From: Proteus mirabilis ATCC 29906
Lineage (GTDB): Bacteria > Pseudomonadota > Gammaproteobacteria > Enterobacterales > Enterobacteriaceae
NCBI RefSeq assembly: GCF_000160755.1
Contig: NZ_GG668579.1
Location: 410,196-474,195, forward strand
Reading direction: 5' to 3'
DNA: 64,000 nucleotides
This document shows positions 18,539 through 28,865 of the stretch, in pieces. Positions within the stretch are counted from its first letter, which is position 1, and each line of letters opens with the position of its first letter. Made by a program: the position numbers and the translations under genes. The notes beneath the pieces are model-generated. The model had not been told where the DNA came from. It saw only the letters and a list, made by a program, of their open reading frames with translations, and made no database searches.

Positions 18539-19183
18539 TTAGCTGACAATAAACACGCTGTCGTTATTTCTAACTCCTGCCGCATTTGCCTCATCGGTAT
18601 CAATATGAAATTCCAATGCAAATTTATCACTGACGCGCACAATCACTTCATCAAAAATCAGGCTACGTTCACCCTCTGTTTTTACATGCACTTTCTGACC
18701 ATTGGTCACATTTAACGCTCTAGCATCAATATTATTCATATGAATATGACGCTGAGCACAAATGACTTGCTGTTTTAATTCCACATATCCCGCAGGCCCC
18801 ATTAAAACCGCATTACCGGAGCCTGCCAAATCACCGGAACTACGCACGGGTGCCTTTATACCTAATGCAAAACAATCTGCTTTTGAAATTTCTAATTGGC
18901 TTTGTGGACGAACCGGCCCTAAAACACGAACTTTACTGATAGAGCCTTTAGGCCCGACTACCATCACACACTCTTTGGCGGCAAATTGTCCCGGTTGTTT
19001 TAGATCTTTAAACGGGGTGATCTGATAGCCGTGACCAAATAACGCATCTACATCTTGTTGTGAAAGATGTACATGCCGATTAGAAATACCAACAGGAATA
19101 GCGATCCCTTGATTTATGCCCATTCCCACATTGGGGATATTTAAACGAGTGAGAATTTTTCCCATTAGTTGTTGATTAATCAT
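18539..19183 (-). CDS. pduL: Phosphotransacylase PduL type (acetyl-CoA to acetyl phosphate)
   Basis: Microcompartment phosphate acyltransferase that recycles CoA by converting acetyl-CoA to acetyl phosphate. It has 214 residues. Two PduL domains are visible with zinc-binding His motifs VGISNRHVHLSQQDVDALFG (about 30-50) and CAQRHIHMN (about 130-140). The N-terminal 20 residues (INQQLMGKILTRLNIPNV) form a short amphipathic helix that could be an encapsulation peptide. The start ATG overlaps the stop of the preceding shell gene (TAATG). In choline utilisation it acts after the CutF aldehyde dehydrogenase. It has been called cutH in some clusters. Confidence 0.92.
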   Translation of the reverse strand: MINQQLMGKILTRLNIPNVGMGINQGIAIPVGISNRHVHLSQQDVDALFGHGYQITPFKDLKQPGQFAAKECVMVVGPKGSISKVRVLGPVRPQSQLEISKADCFALGIKAPVRSSGDLAGSGNAVLMGPAGYVELKQQVICAQRHIHMNNIDARALNVTNGQKVHVKTEGERSLIFDEVIVRVSDKFALEFHIDTDEANAAGVRNNDSVFIVS

Positions 19184-19689
19184 TATTTTTTACCTTTACG
19201 GCTTTCAGGTTTACTCTCTTTTTTACTGCTTGGTGCTTTATCTGCTGTCATTGCTTTAGTTTCAGGGGCACTATTTTGAGCCAGTCTATCTGCAACTTCT
19301 TTTGTCGCGTCACTATCTCCACTTTCGTGCTTCATGACAGTTTCAACCCTGTTTTCAGCCAGCGTTTTGAGTGCATTCTGTTGTGTTTCTTCACTAATAA
19401 CAGCGCTTTTTTTCTTACCTTTTATTGTCAGCAATTTGGTGATAACACTTGGCTCTGGTCTTGCTATGACGAGTGATCCGATAACCAACTCTTTTTGGCT
19501 CACCACATCTACACCATGCTCAACCGCTGTTTTTACCGCACTGATCTCACCTTGAAAACAGACAGAAACTAACCCTGATCCAATTTTTCTATAACCGATA
19601 ATTTCAACACTGGCAGCTTTACAAGCCGCATCAGCAGCTTGGATCGCAGCGGTTAATCCGCGTGTTTCAATCACACCTAAACTGTTCAT
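19183..19689 (-). CDS. BMC-domain shell protein with long basic C-terminal tail
   Basis: Hexameric microcompartment shell protein. Residues 1-90 are one BMC domain (MNSLGVIETRGLTAAIQAAD ... VIARPEPSVI) like PduA/EutM. The remaining 75 residues are a low-complexity, Lys/Ser/Glu-rich tail ending ESKPESRKGKK. The tail is not found on the three short paralogs upstream; similar tails occur on PduK/EutK-type proteins, but no cysteine cluster or helix-turn-helix is visible here. AGGAGAGAAAG precedes ATG 19689. It follows cutD by 16 bases. Confidence 0.9.
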   Translation of the reverse strand: MNSLGVIETRGLTAAIQAADAACKAASVEIIGYRKIGSGLVSVCFQGEISAVKTAVEHGVDVVSQKELVIGSLVIARPEPSVITKLLTIKGKKKSAVISEETQQNALKTLAENRVETVMKHESGDSDATKEVADRLAQNSAPETKAMTADKAPSSKKESKPESRKGKK

Positions 19690-19705
19690 CTTTCTCTCCT
19701 ACTGA

Positions 19706-20656
19706 TTAGTGGCGGACAAGACGGATCTCAAAATCAAATTGTTTAAAGAAGGCTTCTAAGCGATCGAGCTCTTCTGGCGTATATCCCGGATCGTTTTTAA
19801 TGGGGTAGATCATCTCCAATTTTTGGTATTTATTACGGCCAAATTGGTGATAAGGTAGAATATCGATGCGCTGAAGATTACCGCGTTTTGACAACGCCAT
19901 GGCGTAGTTAATCGCACCAGTAATCGCATCATAAGAGTCGTTATAACCTCGCACTAAAGGCATACGGATAACCACATTTGCACCGAGATCCATCAAACGC
20001 TCTAAATTACGGCGGACATTCTCATTACCAATGCCAAATAATGCTTTATGCTGAGTAGTATCAATGTGTTTGATATCAATTAGAAACTGATCAACGACTT
20101 GCGCTAATTTTTCATAATTAGCCACATTAGTGGTTGCTTGTGTTTCCACCGCGGTATTGATCATCATCTTTTTACATTCACGTAGCAGAGCTACAGCAAA
20201 ATCCGTTTGTAAACTCATTTCGCCGCCACCGATTGTGACACCACCGCCGGAAGAGATATAGAAGTCGTAATCTTGCATGATAATGTCCATCAATTCAGAT
20301 ACAGAGACATCTTTACCCATAATATCCAGTGCATCAGAAAGACACACTTCTTCACATTGACGGCATCCAATACAATCAACGGCACGATCAACGCGATGAA
20401 CTTGCTGCCCTTGCTCATTGGTTGTCATGTAATGCACACCTGCCGGACACACATCAACACATTTACCGCAATCCACGCATTTATCGCGAGAGTACATCAC
20501 CTGAAATTCACTGCTAAGACCTTCTGGGTTTGAACACCAAGGGCAGCGGATATTACAGCCTTTTAAGAAAACCAGAGTACGAATACCATCACCATCATAA
20601 ATAGAGTATTTTTGGATATTAAATATCCGCCCTCTTATTTCTGCTGCCGTCTCCAT
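19706..20656 (-). CDS. cutD: CutD, glycyl radical enzyme activase for CutC
   Basis: Radical-SAM enzyme that installs the glycyl radical on CutC. It has 316 residues. The SAM cluster motif is GCNIRCPWCSN (CX3CX2C, about residues 30-41). Two ferredoxin-type [4Fe-4S] motifs follow, CVDCGKCVDVCP and CIGCRQCEEVC (about 60-110), typical of GRE activases of the decarboxylating and lyase type. GGAGGCGTAAAG precedes the ATG. It is 103 bases downstream of cutC; the short gap has no obvious terminator. Confidence 0.96.
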   Translation of the reverse strand: METAAEIRGRIFNIQKYSIYDGDGIRTLVFLKGCNIRCPWCSNPEGLSSEFQVMYSRDKCVDCGKCVDVCPAGVHYMTTNEQGQQVHRVDRAVDCIGCRQCEEVCLSDALDIMGKDVSVSELMDIIMQDYDFYISSGGGVTIGGGEMSLQTDFAVALLRECKKMMINTAVETQATTNVANYEKLAQVVDQFLIDIKHIDTTQHKALFGIGNENVRRNLERLMDLGANVVIRMPLVRGYNDSYDAITGAINYAMALSKRGNLQRIDILPYHQFGRNKYQKLEMIYPIKNDPGYTPEELDRLEAFFKQFDFEIRLVRH

Positions 20657-20759
20657 CTTTACGCCTCCAAATCTGCATCAAACATCCTTGTTCGATAAAT
20701 TTACATCTTGTCTTGTCGCGATTAATAGGGAGGACTCTTAGCCCTCCTTAGGTCTATGA

Positions 20760-23700
20760 TCAGAATTTCTCAATCACTGTACGACTAATAATTTCATCCT
20801 GAACTTCTTTACATAATTCAACGAAGTACGCACTGTAGCCAGCAACCCGGACAATTAAATCGCGGTACTTTTCAGGCTCTAATTGGGCTTTTTTCAGTAC
20901 TTCATTATCGACATAGCTAAATTGCATCTGACCATTACCCAAAATAGAGGCAGTTCTTAATAAGGTAATTAATCCTTGGCGTCCTTCATTGGTATCTAGC
21001 AAGCCTTTGAGGAATTTAAAGTTATGAACCATACCGATATTCATGGTTTCAACATTCATCTTGCTGATGGATTTAATGATGGCAGTTGGGCCATGTTTAT
21101 CTGCACCCTGTGTAGGGCTGATCCCATCTGATAATGGTTTCCATGCTAAACGGCCGTTTGGTGTTGCTGCGGTTAATTCACCAATTGGCGTGTTATTAGA
21201 GATAGATAATGTACCGTGACTAAATGTGGAGTAGAGCATTTTATATTTACGGCATTCACGTTCAGTCCATTCGGTAATGTCTAACGCATATTGGTCAACA
21301 ACATCATCGTCGTTACCAAATTTCGGTGCATTTAAACAGTCACGCAGTAACTCTTCGTGCCCTTCAAAATTAGCTAATAAGCCGTCACGTATTTGCTCTA
21401 AGGTATATTTTTTGTCTTCATAAACCAGTTTGCGAATTGCCGCCATAGAATCGACATAAGTGGCTAAACCAGAGAAGATCAGACCCGGTCCGTGGTTAAC
21501 CATCGCACCACCCGCTGTCACGTCTTTACCTTGCTCCATACAACCTTCAACCAATAGCGACATGAGTGGTTTTGGGGCAATGTCACGGTGAACGCGCTGG
21601 CTGATAACCGTACCAATTGCTGATAAACGAATAATATGTGCGACTTGCTCTTTAACCGCGCGATCGAAATCCTCATAAGTACGTAAATCACGTAAATCGC
21701 CGGTGTCTAAGCCTTGGTAGCTATCAAACAGCACCATACGACCACGATTTAATACAAATTCAATGGCAATTGGCCACTGGGTATAACCCGTTGATGTCCA
21801 TTGATAGATACGACCTGATTTTTGTGGTTCAACACAGCCCATTAAGCAGTAATCGCGTGCATCTTCAAAGTCGAAGCCCTTGCGCAACATCATCTTGATA
21901 TGAGAATCATCGAAGTGACAGGCAGGGAAGCCCATTCCCGCTTTGACCACATCAACGATTTTTTCCATATATTGCTGTGGCGATTGGTTATGGATACGAC
22001 AAGCCAGTGAAGGTTGATACACTTTCACAAAGCGTACTGCGTCCATAATCAAGTAAGTTAAATCGTTACAAGCATCGCCACCTGAGCGTTTTTGTCCCCC
22101 CACCGTTAAGTTGATAAAGGGTTGATAGCCGGCAAAATATTTTGCGCCAAGTTCACTAGACATCCACATTAATTCGGCACATTTGATGATAAAGGCCTGC
22201 ATCATTTCCAGTGCTTGTTCACGCGTTAAACGACCTGTTTTAATGTCGTTTTCATACATTGGGAAACAGTATTGATCTAAGCGACCTAAAGAAAGTCCCG
22301 TTTGGTTCTCTTCAACTTCAAACAATGACTCTACAGTCCAGATACTTTGCAGTGCTTCTTGCAATGTTTTTGGAGGATTAGCAGGAACATTTTCATTGAC
22401 TTGAGCAATGGTCAATAACTCTTCACGACGTTGTGGCTCACTTTCTTTAGAGGCTAATTCTCGGGCATGCTCGGCAATACGATGAGCATAAGCGATAACC
22501 CCTTCACAACTTTCAATCGACGCTTTATAGAAATAGATACGGTCAATATCAGCAGGATTTTCCATGCTTAATTCAGCCAATTTCGCTTGTGCATCGGCTT
22601 TAATACCGTTCATCCCTTTGGTGAATAACAGCACGTCATAACCGGGGCAAGTATCACCACCACCATTGATTTGATGATAAGAGAGATCGCTGACAAAGGT
22701 TTCACCACTGAACTCCCATACACCCGCTTCGCGGTATTGCGCTTCACAGATTTCATCTAAAGAGCGACCTTCCCAAAATGGCACTATCTCTTCACGAATG
22801 ACTTTTTTGTCTTCTTCTGAAATTTGGAATGGATCTTGTGGGCGCGTGCTCATGGTGTCGAGTTCATCACGTACCCAACGCCATGCGATATCAGGAGAGA
22901 AAGCGCCAGCACGCGGTTTCCCACAAGGATGTCCCACAATAAGCTCTTCATCTTGAATTAAGATAGGTGCGGTTTCACAAGCACGGCGGAAAGCTTTAGC
23001 ACGCAATAAAATAGGGGGTAAACCAGGGTTATTGCGAGCAATTTCAGTAAAGGCTAATGCTCTATAAATTGAAACACTAGGGCGAGCCTCTAAATAACGA
23101 TTACGCAGGCGCTGTAGGCGGGGAGTTAAGCCTTCCATTACAGTCAACTCACCATTTGCGGTCGCCGGTGTAACAACATTGGCTGAAGGTGAAGCATATT
23201 GCGGTGGTGTATTCATACGACCGTTATATAAACGGACTTGTAGTGAACTGTGTAATGCTGATAAATTAGCGCGCGCTGATAACAACATTTCTGAAAGTTC
23301 GTTAATACTGACGCGAGGATCGTTAATATCGATACCTTGGGTCATGGCATCAAACATTGGATAACCATCGACTTCTTTCGTTGCGCGAACTTCGGATAGC
23401 TCAGCCAGTTTTAGCCAAAGACTTTCAACAATTTCATAAGCTTGTGCTGGCGTTAAACGACCTTGGTCAATATCACGTTGATAGAATGGGTATAGTGCTT
23501 TATCAAAGCCCATTGGGTTGATAGCGTAGCTACCATTCTCCAGATGAAGAATAAGCTGTAATAAATAGAAAACTTGTACCGCTTCTTTAAAGGTTTCTGC
23601 TGGCTTGGCGGGTACTTTACGTAAAATAGCCGCGCTTTCTAATAATTCAGCTTTACGGTATGGATTACCTTCCATTGCGGCTAAATTTTCTGCTTTAGCT

Positions 23701-24188
23701 GACAGTAGTTGTGCAAAATAAAGTGCCGCATCACATGCATAAATCGCCGATTTGCAGAAATTGGCTTCATCCATACTGCTACGATTTACCGCACTACCAA
23801 TGCTTCTCATTCTATCTTCAAGTTGTGCTTTGATGGCTAAGAAACCTTGATTCACCACCAGCATATAATCAGGTGATGCAACGCTATTATTGATACTTAA
23901 AAAGCGATAAATAGAGTCACTACGCACTTCTTCTTCGCTGTGGAAAATCGCACCACGTGGTGTTGAGGATTGGCTACCGATAATAAGCTCATCTTGAGCG
24001 ATATAGCTTGGAAAATGACGAATAAACTGATAAAAGCGTTGTGCAGGTTTAATCGCTTGGGGCACACCGGCAATATTGTTATCTAATGAATCAAAAATCG
24101 TCGCACGCTCTGTGCTAATAGAACTGTTACGTGAAACTAAACGTTCTGCCAGCATTTTTACGCGTGGCGTCAAAGAATATTTGGCCAT
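20760..24188 (-). CDS. cutC: CutC, choline trimethylamine-lyase, long form
   Basis: Glycyl radical enzyme that cleaves choline to trimethylamine and acetaldehyde inside a microcompartment. It is 1142 residues, about 300 longer than the roughly 850-residue CutC of D. desulfuricans. The active-site thiyl Cys is in [11 protein letters not shown] (Cys 785, with the choline-CutC Glu at 787) and the glycyl radical site is RVAGYSAYF (Gly about 1117). The extra length is N-terminal: residues about 1-330 repeat the opening of a PFL domain ([15 protein letters not shown]..., [18 protein letters not shown]), and the motif recurs near 345-430 ([15 protein letters not shown]..., [19 protein letters not shown]). 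This matches the type II CutC known in Proteus and other gammaproteobacteria. Confidence 0.96.
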   Translation of the reverse strand: MAKYSLTPRVKMLAERLVSRNSSISTERATIFDSLDNNIAGVPQAIKPAQRFYQFIRHFPSYIAQDELIIGSQSSTPRGAIFHSEEEVRSDSIYRFLSINNSVASPDYMLVVNQGFLAIKAQLEDRMRSIGSAVNRSSMDEANFCKSAIYACDAALYFAQLLSAKAENLAAMEGNPYRKAELLESAAILRKVPAKPAETFKEAVQVFYLLQLILHLENGSYAINPMGFDKALYPFYQRDIDQGRLTPAQAYEIVESLWLKLAELSEVRATKEVDGYPMFDAMTQGIDINDPRVSINELSEMLLSARANLSALHSSLQVRLYNGRMNTPPQYASPSANVVTPATANGELTVMEGLTPRLQRLRNRYLEARPSVSIYRALAFTEIARNNPGLPPILLRAKAFRRACETAPILIQDEELIVGHPCGKPRAGAFSPDIAWRWVRDELDTMSTRPQDPFQISEEDKKVIREEIVPFWEGRSLDEICEAQYREAGVWEFSGETFVSDLSYHQINGGGDTCPGYDVLLFTKGMNGIKADAQAKLAELSMENPADIDRIYFYKASIESCEGVIAYAHRIAEHARELASKESEPQRREELLTIAQVNENVPANPPKTLQEALQSIWTVESLFEVEENQTGLSLGRLDQYCFPMYENDIKTGRLTREQALEMMQAFIIKCAELMWMSSELGAKYFAGYQPFINLTVGGQKRSGGDACNDLTYLIMDAVRFVKVYQPSLACRIHNQSPQQYMEKIVDVVKAGMGFPACHFDDSHIKMMLRKGFDFEDARDYCLMGCVEPQKSGRIYQWTSTGYTQWPIAIEFVLNRGRMVLFDSYQGLDTGDLRDLRTYEDFDRAVKEQVAHIIRLSAIGTVISQRVHRDIAPKPLMSLLVEGCMEQGKDVTAGGAMVNHGPGLIFSGLATYVDSMAAIRKLVYEDKKYTLEQIRDGLLANFEGHEELLRDCLNAPKFGNDDDVVDQYALDITEWTERECRKYKMLYSTFSHGTLSISNNTPIGELTAATPNGRLAWKPLSDGISPTQGADKHGPTAIIKSISKMNVETMNIGMVHNFKFLKGLLDTNEGRQGLITLLRTASILGNGQMQFSYVDNEVLKKAQLEPEKYRDLIVRVAGYSAYFVELCKEVQDEIISRTVIEKF

Positions 24189-24239
24189 GTGAGGCTCTCC
24201 TGATGTTCTTTACTAGACCTAATCGGTATTAATTGAGCA

Positions 24240-25388
24240 TTAACTGTGTGATACACCGGCAAATGCCTGACGATACAATGTTTCTAATTGGTGTGTGTTT
24301 ACGTCACGCGGATTTGTCGGCGTACAGCTATCGCGTAAAGCCTGTCCGACCATTTCCGTTAAACGGGCATAAAAGTCCGCTTCACTGACACCGGTATCGC
24401 GAATACTCTTCGGCATACCCATTTCATCTTTCAATACATTAATGGCGACAATAAGGCTGATAACGCCTTCTTTTACCGTCTGCGCAGGTAATCCTAAACT
24501 TTGGGCAAGGTAGGCATAGCGCTTCGCTGCTTCGCTATTACAATCACCATGAAGATTGGCATTAAAGGCAATAACATGTGTCATCAATAACGCATTCGCA
24601 CGGCCATGAGGGACATGAAAAACACCGCCTAATGCATGGGCAAGACTGTGTGTAATACCTAACGACGCATTAGTAAATGCCATACCTGCGATGCAAGATG
24701 CATTGTGCATTTTTTCGCGAGCAAGTAAGTTATCCCCTTGATGATGACAATCAAGCAGATGGCTAAACACTAATTTGACTGCTTTTTCTGCCATCGCATC
24801 AGAAAAATCAGATGCAGCTTTAGACACATAAGCTTCTAATGCATGGCAAAGGACATCCATACCCGTATCAGCAGTAATTGCAGGAGGTACAGATTTCACA
24901 AGTTCAGGATCGAGGATCGCGATATCAGGCAACATAAACTCATCGACCAATACCAGTTTTTCACTGCGTGATTTGATCACTGAAAAAGAGGTCACTTCAG
25001 AGCCAGTACCACTGGTCGTGGGGATCGCAATAAACTGCGGTTTACTTCTACTGTGCTCTTTACGGGTATGCCAGAGGGAGTACATAACGGCTTTAGCAGC
25101 ATCGATAACAGATCCACCGCCGAGTGCGATAACCAAATCAGGATAATGGGCATCCATTATTTTCATACCACTGACAATGGCAGAAATATCAGGATCTGAT
25201 GCAACATCATCATAGATTTGAAACTCAATACCTCGTTGCATTAATTTTTCAGTGACTTTATCTGCAAAGCCAAACTTCACCATTGCTTTATCTGTCACCA
25301 CAAATGCGCGGCGGGCAGTTAACCCAGAGAGAAAATTCAGTGCATTGGTGCCAAACTGAATTTTGGGTTTTATCAGAAACTCACTCAT
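24240..25388 (-). CDS. cutO: Iron-containing alcohol dehydrogenase of the choline compartment
   Basis: Reduces acetaldehyde to ethanol and regenerates NAD+ inside the compartment. ATG 25388 has AGGAG 11 bases upstream and gives 382 residues; a longer frame starts 16 codons earlier but has no ribosome site. The family III alcohol dehydrogenase NAD motif GGGSVIDAAKAVMY is at about 90, and the metal-binding region has His residues in THSLAHALGGVFHVPHGRAN (about 250-270). N-terminal IKPKIQFGTNAL is like PduQ/EutG. It starts seven bases after the EutN-type gene. Confidence 0.9.
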   Translation of the reverse strand: MSEFLIKPKIQFGTNALNFLSGLTARRAFVVTDKAMVKFGFADKVTEKLMQRGIEFQIYDDVASDPDISAIVSGMKIMDAHYPDLVIALGGGSVIDAAKAVMYSLWHTRKEHSRSKPQFIAIPTTSGTGSEVTSFSVIKSRSEKLVLVDEFMLPDIAILDPELVKSVPPAITADTGMDVLCHALEAYVSKAASDFSDAMAEKAVKLVFSHLLDCHHQGDNLLAREKMHNASCIAGMAFTNASLGITHSLAHALGGVFHVPHGRANALLMTHVIAFNANLHGDCNSEAAKRYAYLAQSLGLPAQTVKEGVISLIVAINVLKDEMGMPKSIRDTGVSEADFYARLTEMVGQALRDSCTPTNPRDVNTHQLETLYRQAFAGVSHS

Positions 25389-25395
25389 GTCGTTA

Positions 25396-25659
25396 TTACT
25401 CCTTACTGTCCCGATAAACCTTCTCAACAATGGCAACCACGGACATCGCCTTGTAACGATCTTTGTTTAGTGCGAAGTATTCTTCAGCCAACACCACATC
25501 GTTGATACCTGCACCCACACTATCCACTGCAACATAGGTTTTATTTTTCAGTGGATTAAGCTCATCATCTAAGGTCGCTATCATTAATAAATTGCTTCCT
25601 TTCAGTTCAGGGCTTTTTTGTGTCGCGACTACGTGTCCGATTACCTTTGCGAGGATCAT
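25396..25659 (-). CDS. EutN/CcmL-type microcompartment vertex protein
   Basis: Pentameric protein that closes the vertices of the icosahedral shell. It has 87 residues, the usual length. It starts MILAKVIGHVVATQKSPELK with KLLLI-type strand GSNLLMIATL and ends with VEKVYRDSKE; AVDSVGAGINDVVLAEE is the conserved BMV loop containing the G-A-G turn. The position between cutF and the alcohol dehydrogenase fits glycyl-radical loci. Confidence 0.93.
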   Translation of the reverse strand: MILAKVIGHVVATQKSPELKGSNLLMIATLDDELNPLKNKTYVAVDSVGAGINDVVLAEEYFALNKDRYKAMSVVAIVEKVYRDSKE

Positions 25660-25685
25660 GGTTTATATCGCCTTCTATCAATGAG

Positions 25686-27338
25686 TTATTTACCCAGACG
25701 TCCGAGAACTTCTTTGATAATGCGCTCCACGTTCTCTTCGGTGATCTCACCTTGTTCAATCACTTGTTGTGCACACGCACTGACTGTCGTTGTATAAGGG
25801 GACGCGCCAAAGCGATCATCACCTTGTGTTTGACGTTGTGCTGTTGCACATTCCGCATGAACAGGGGTTAAAGAAGGTGAACGAAAACGATCATCATCAA
25901 GAATGCTGGTGTGGTAATTTGCGCTAGAAACAGCAGGTTGAGCAGCTTCTTGTGCTAATGGACAAGGTTGTTTTAACTCTTCAACACTACGTACCCCATA
26001 ACCGACTTTACGAATATTCAGTAAATTCATCGGGCCGACGTTATCTGAGCTAGAACCACCGCCTACCGCACCACAACCTAGGGTTAACGCAGGAGTAATA
26101 TTGGTTGTTGCGCCAATACCACCTAATGCCGCCGGAGTATTAATTAAAATACGATTAACGGGTTTTTCTAAAGAGAACTGACGAATAACATCTTCATTTT
26201 GGGTATGGATCACTAAGGTATGACCTAAGCCTTCGTTAGTGAGCAATTGCACCACACGATGACAGGCTGATTGCCAATCTTCTTCAATATACATACCTAA
26301 GATTGGGCACAGTTTTTCCCGTGAATAGGGATTCTTCGGTGAAACAGTATCTTGTAGTGCAATCAAGACGCGGGTATTAGCAGGTACAGTAAAACCGGCG
26401 CGCTGGCTTAAATAGATAGCATCTTTACCAACCACCGCAGGATTTATCGTGCCATTAGCGCGCAATAACATAGAAGCGACTTTCGCTGCTTCTTCATCAT
26501 TCATAAAATAAGCACCTTGCGCTAATAGCTCACGGTGAACTTCGTTATAAATGCAACGTTCTACGATGATGGATTGTTCTGAAGCGCAGATCACGCCATT
26601 ATCAAATGTTTTACTGGTGATGATATCGCTCACTGCTTTTTTGATATCCGCACTACGCTCGATAAAGGCAGGGCCATTACCTGGACCACCACTGATAGTT
26701 GGTGTGCCTGATGCATAAGCCGCACGCACCATTCCTTCACCGCCAGTAGCTAAGATTAATGACACATCTTTGCTGTGCATTAATTCTTTTGTCGCTTCCA
26801 ATGTCAGCAATGTCACACCATCGACAATTCCCTCAGGTGCTCCCGCTTCTAGTGCGGCTTTTTTGACAATTTCTAGCGCGCGGAAACTACACTGTTTCGC
26901 ATTAGGGTGCGGTGAAAAAATAATCGCATTACCTGCTTTCAGTGCAATTAGGGTTTTATAGATAATGGTTGAAGTTGGGTTAGTGGAAGGCACTAACGCT
27001 GTAATAACCCCTAAAGGTACCCCCACATCCATGACTTTTTTCACTTTATCGTCATTGATAATGCCAATGGTCTTTAGGTCTTTCATATGTTCATACACAC
27101 GCAATGACGCAAAGGTATTTTTCAGTACTTTGTCTTGCCATTTACCAAAGCCGGTCTCTTCGCTGGCCATTTTTGCCAACTCTTCTGCGTGACGAGCAGC
27201 TTCAAATGCAATGTGTTTGACTATATTGTCGATTTTTTCCTGCGAAAATTTCGCATATTGTTGTTGTGCATTTTTCGCGTTACGAACTAGCTCGCGAGCC
27301 AGTTGTCGGGATTGCAAATCTTTATCTAATGCAACCAT
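25686..27338 (-). CDS. cutF: CutF, CoA-acylating acetaldehyde dehydrogenase
   Basis: Converts acetaldehyde and CoA to acetyl-CoA with NAD+. ATG 27338 follows GGGGGAAAAC, a better ribosome site than that of an ATG four codons upstream, giving 550 residues. The AldDH domain occupies about 15-450 with the catalytic Cys in NGVICASEQS (about 270). After a Pro/Ser-rich linker the C-terminus ends EENVERIIKEVLGRLGK, an amphipathic helix of the kind that targets cargo to the shell. It follows the third short shell gene by 67 bases. Confidence 0.95.
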   Translation of the reverse strand: MVALDKDLQSRQLARELVRNAKNAQQQYAKFSQEKIDNIVKHIAFEAARHAEELAKMASEETGFGKWQDKVLKNTFASLRVYEHMKDLKTIGIINDDKVKKVMDVGVPLGVITALVPSTNPTSTIIYKTLIALKAGNAIIFSPHPNAKQCSFRALEIVKKAALEAGAPEGIVDGVTLLTLEATKELMHSKDVSLILATGGEGMVRAAYASGTPTISGGPGNGPAFIERSADIKKAVSDIITSKTFDNGVICASEQSIIVERCIYNEVHRELLAQGAYFMNDEEAAKVASMLLRANGTINPAVVGKDAIYLSQRAGFTVPANTRVLIALQDTVSPKNPYSREKLCPILGMYIEEDWQSACHRVVQLLTNEGLGHTLVIHTQNEDVIRQFSLEKPVNRILINTPAALGGIGATTNITPALTLGCGAVGGGSSSDNVGPMNLLNIRKVGYGVRSVEELKQPCPLAQEAAQPAVSSANYHTSILDDDRFRSPSLTPVHAECATAQRQTQGDDRFGASPYTTTVSACAQQVIEQGEITEENVERIIKEVLGRLGK

Positions 27339-27405
27339 GTTTTCCCCCATACAGGAGTTAAAAATTTAGCTGAATAACGTTTTTTGCTTGGCAGCACCTG
27401 AATAA

Positions 27406-27684
27406 TCAGGCTTTATGTTGCTCTGCAATCTTCTCGATATCGTTATGTGGTCTTGCAATAACACGAGAAGTCACTACTGTGCCGATACGTTTTGCCGCCT
27501 CAACACCAGACTCAACCGCTGCATTAACTGCACCGACATCGCCTTTCACCATGGCAGTCACTAAACCTGAACCGACGTTTTCATAACCAATCAGTTCCAC
27601 ATTGGCTGCTTTACACATTGCGTCAGCAGCTTCAATGCAAGCGACTAGACCTTTGGTTTCCACTAGACCGAGTGCTTCTTTCAT
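27406..27684 (-). CDS. BMC-domain hexameric shell protein, third of three paralogs
   Basis: Single BMC-domain protein of 92 residues like PduA/EutM. It starts [19 protein letters not shown] and has the pore segment region and the conserved RPH near the end ([18 protein letters not shown]). It is almost identical to its two upstream paralogs in the first 70 residues, and even the DNA is very similar. AAGGAAATAAAT precedes the ATG. Confidence 0.95.
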   Translation of the reverse strand: MKEALGLVETKGLVACIEAADAMCKAANVELIGYENVGSGLVTAMVKGDVGAVNAAVESGVEAAKRIGTVVTSRVIARPHNDIEKIAEQHKA

Positions 27685-27698
27685 ATTTATTTCCTTCG

Positions 27699-27983
27699 TT
27701 ATTCAGTCACTTTGTACTGGGCAACGATTTTTTGAATATCGTTATGTGGACGAGCGATGACTAATGAAGTGACCACCGTACCTACACGTTGAGCCGCTTC
27801 TAAGCCAGAATCTACAGCGGCTTTAACGGCACCCACATCGCCTTTTACCATTGCAGTGACTAAACCTGAGCCAACATTTTCATAACCAATCAATTCAACA
27901 TTGGCGGCTTTGCACATCGCATCAGCGGCTTCAATACATGCCACTAGCCCTTGAGTTTCAATAAGTCCTAATGCATCACCCAT
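27699..27983 (-). CDS. BMC-domain hexameric shell protein, second of three paralogs
   Basis: 94-residue BMC-domain shell protein starting [19 protein letters not shown]. It differs from the first paralog by only a few residues ([12 protein letters not shown] against [12 protein letters not shown]) and by its tail [22 protein letters not shown] precedes ATG 27983; the gene follows the first paralog by 20 bases. Mixed hexamers or tiles of different pore charge are a likely reason for keeping three copies, but this is inference. Confidence 0.95.
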   Translation of the reverse strand: MGDALGLIETQGLVACIEAADAMCKAANVELIGYENVGSGLVTAMVKGDVGAVKAAVDSGLEAAQRVGTVVTSLVIARPHNDIQKIVAQYKVTE

Positions 27984-28003
27984 ACGTTCTCCTAAGGCAA
28001 AGA

Positions 28004-28282
28004 CTATGCCTTGTGTTTGATAACAATTTTGTTGATGTCATTGTGAGGACGAGCAATCACAAGTGATGTGACGACTTCACCCACCCGTTGCGCTGATTCC
28101 ACACCTGAATCTACCGCAGCTTTCACTGCCCCTACGTCGCCTTTCACCATCGCAGTCACGAGACCTGAACCAACGTTTTCATAACCAATCAATTCAACAT
28201 TGGCGGCTTTGCACATCGCATCAGCGGCTTCGATACATGCCACTAACCCTTTAGTTTCAATCAGACCTAATGCATCACCCAT
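28004..28282 (-). CDS. BMC-domain hexameric shell protein, first of three paralogs
   Basis: First gene of the choline microcompartment operon. ATG 28282 with GGAGGAAATAAAA upstream gives a standard 92-residue BMC-domain protein ([19 protein letters not shown] ... [12 protein letters not shown]). An in-frame ATG 16 codons upstream lacks a ribosome site and would add residues that are not part of the family, so it is rejected. It is the most upstream shell gene, and the operon promoter should lie in the following 580-bp region. Confidence 0.95.
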   Translation of the reverse strand: MGDALGLIETKGLVACIEAADAMCKAANVELIGYENVGSGLVTAMVKGDVGAVKAAVDSGVESAQRVGEVVTSLVIARPHNDINKIVIKHKA

Positions 28283-28865
28283 TTTTATTTCCTCCAGGAA
28301 GCCGTTTAACGGTTTACAGTTACCCATCATGTCTGCGTGGTGATTTTTTAAACGCAGACCTTGGTTTCAAATTCACTATAACGGCTAAAAATAAAAACAA
28401 CATATAAATCCATAAAAGATAAACATATAGTTTTATATTCTGATATTTATGCTTATTTAGCCTTATTTTTATTTATCTATGCTGTTAATTGCTTTTTTTT
28501 ATCTGTTTAAATTTATAAAAAAACACGCAAAGAAGATGAAAAAAAAGACAATTTAAGTTTGTTAGAAGGATGTTGAAAAGGTGCAAAAAGGCAGTACAAA
28601 TCAGCGGGAAAGATGTGCGGGATATCACTAATATTTCAATGCCAGCTCAAGGATGAGAAAAAGCTAAATCTAGTCTATATACAAAAAGTGCTATTTCTAG
28701 GTTAGCCCTTTATGTCTTAAGCCGAACTCATTATGCGGCGTCCTTAGCAGGCATAAATAGTCAATGTTTCCGTCGATGGGGGGACAGTATGAGAGAGGGA
28801 ATATTCGCAAGAATACGTCGCAACGCTCGCCCAATATTTATTGAGCGAGAAAGTAATGTGGATTT
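28283..28865. other. 583-bp non-coding leader/promoter region of the choline operon
   Basis: No convincing gene. Close to the operon (28331-28359) is an inverted repeat GTCTGCGT / ACGCAGAC with a 13-base spacer that could fold in the leader RNA. The middle part (28380-28570) is extremely AT-rich and is the likeliest promoter area. The far part (28580-28865) is less AT-rich and contains a weak CRP-like site and a hairpin CTCGC...GCGAG near 28827-28852 that may terminate the fidL-like gene. I cannot exclude a short RNA in 28700-28860. Confidence 0.5.
28614..28629. promoter_or_regulatory. Possible CRP site upstream of the choline operon
   Basis: TGTGC-N6-TCACT matches the CRP consensus TGTGA-N6-TCACA at eight of ten core positions. 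It lies about 330 bp upstream of the first shell gene, which is far for direct activation unless the promoter is in this part of the region. Offered as a weak candidate only. Confidence 0.25.
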
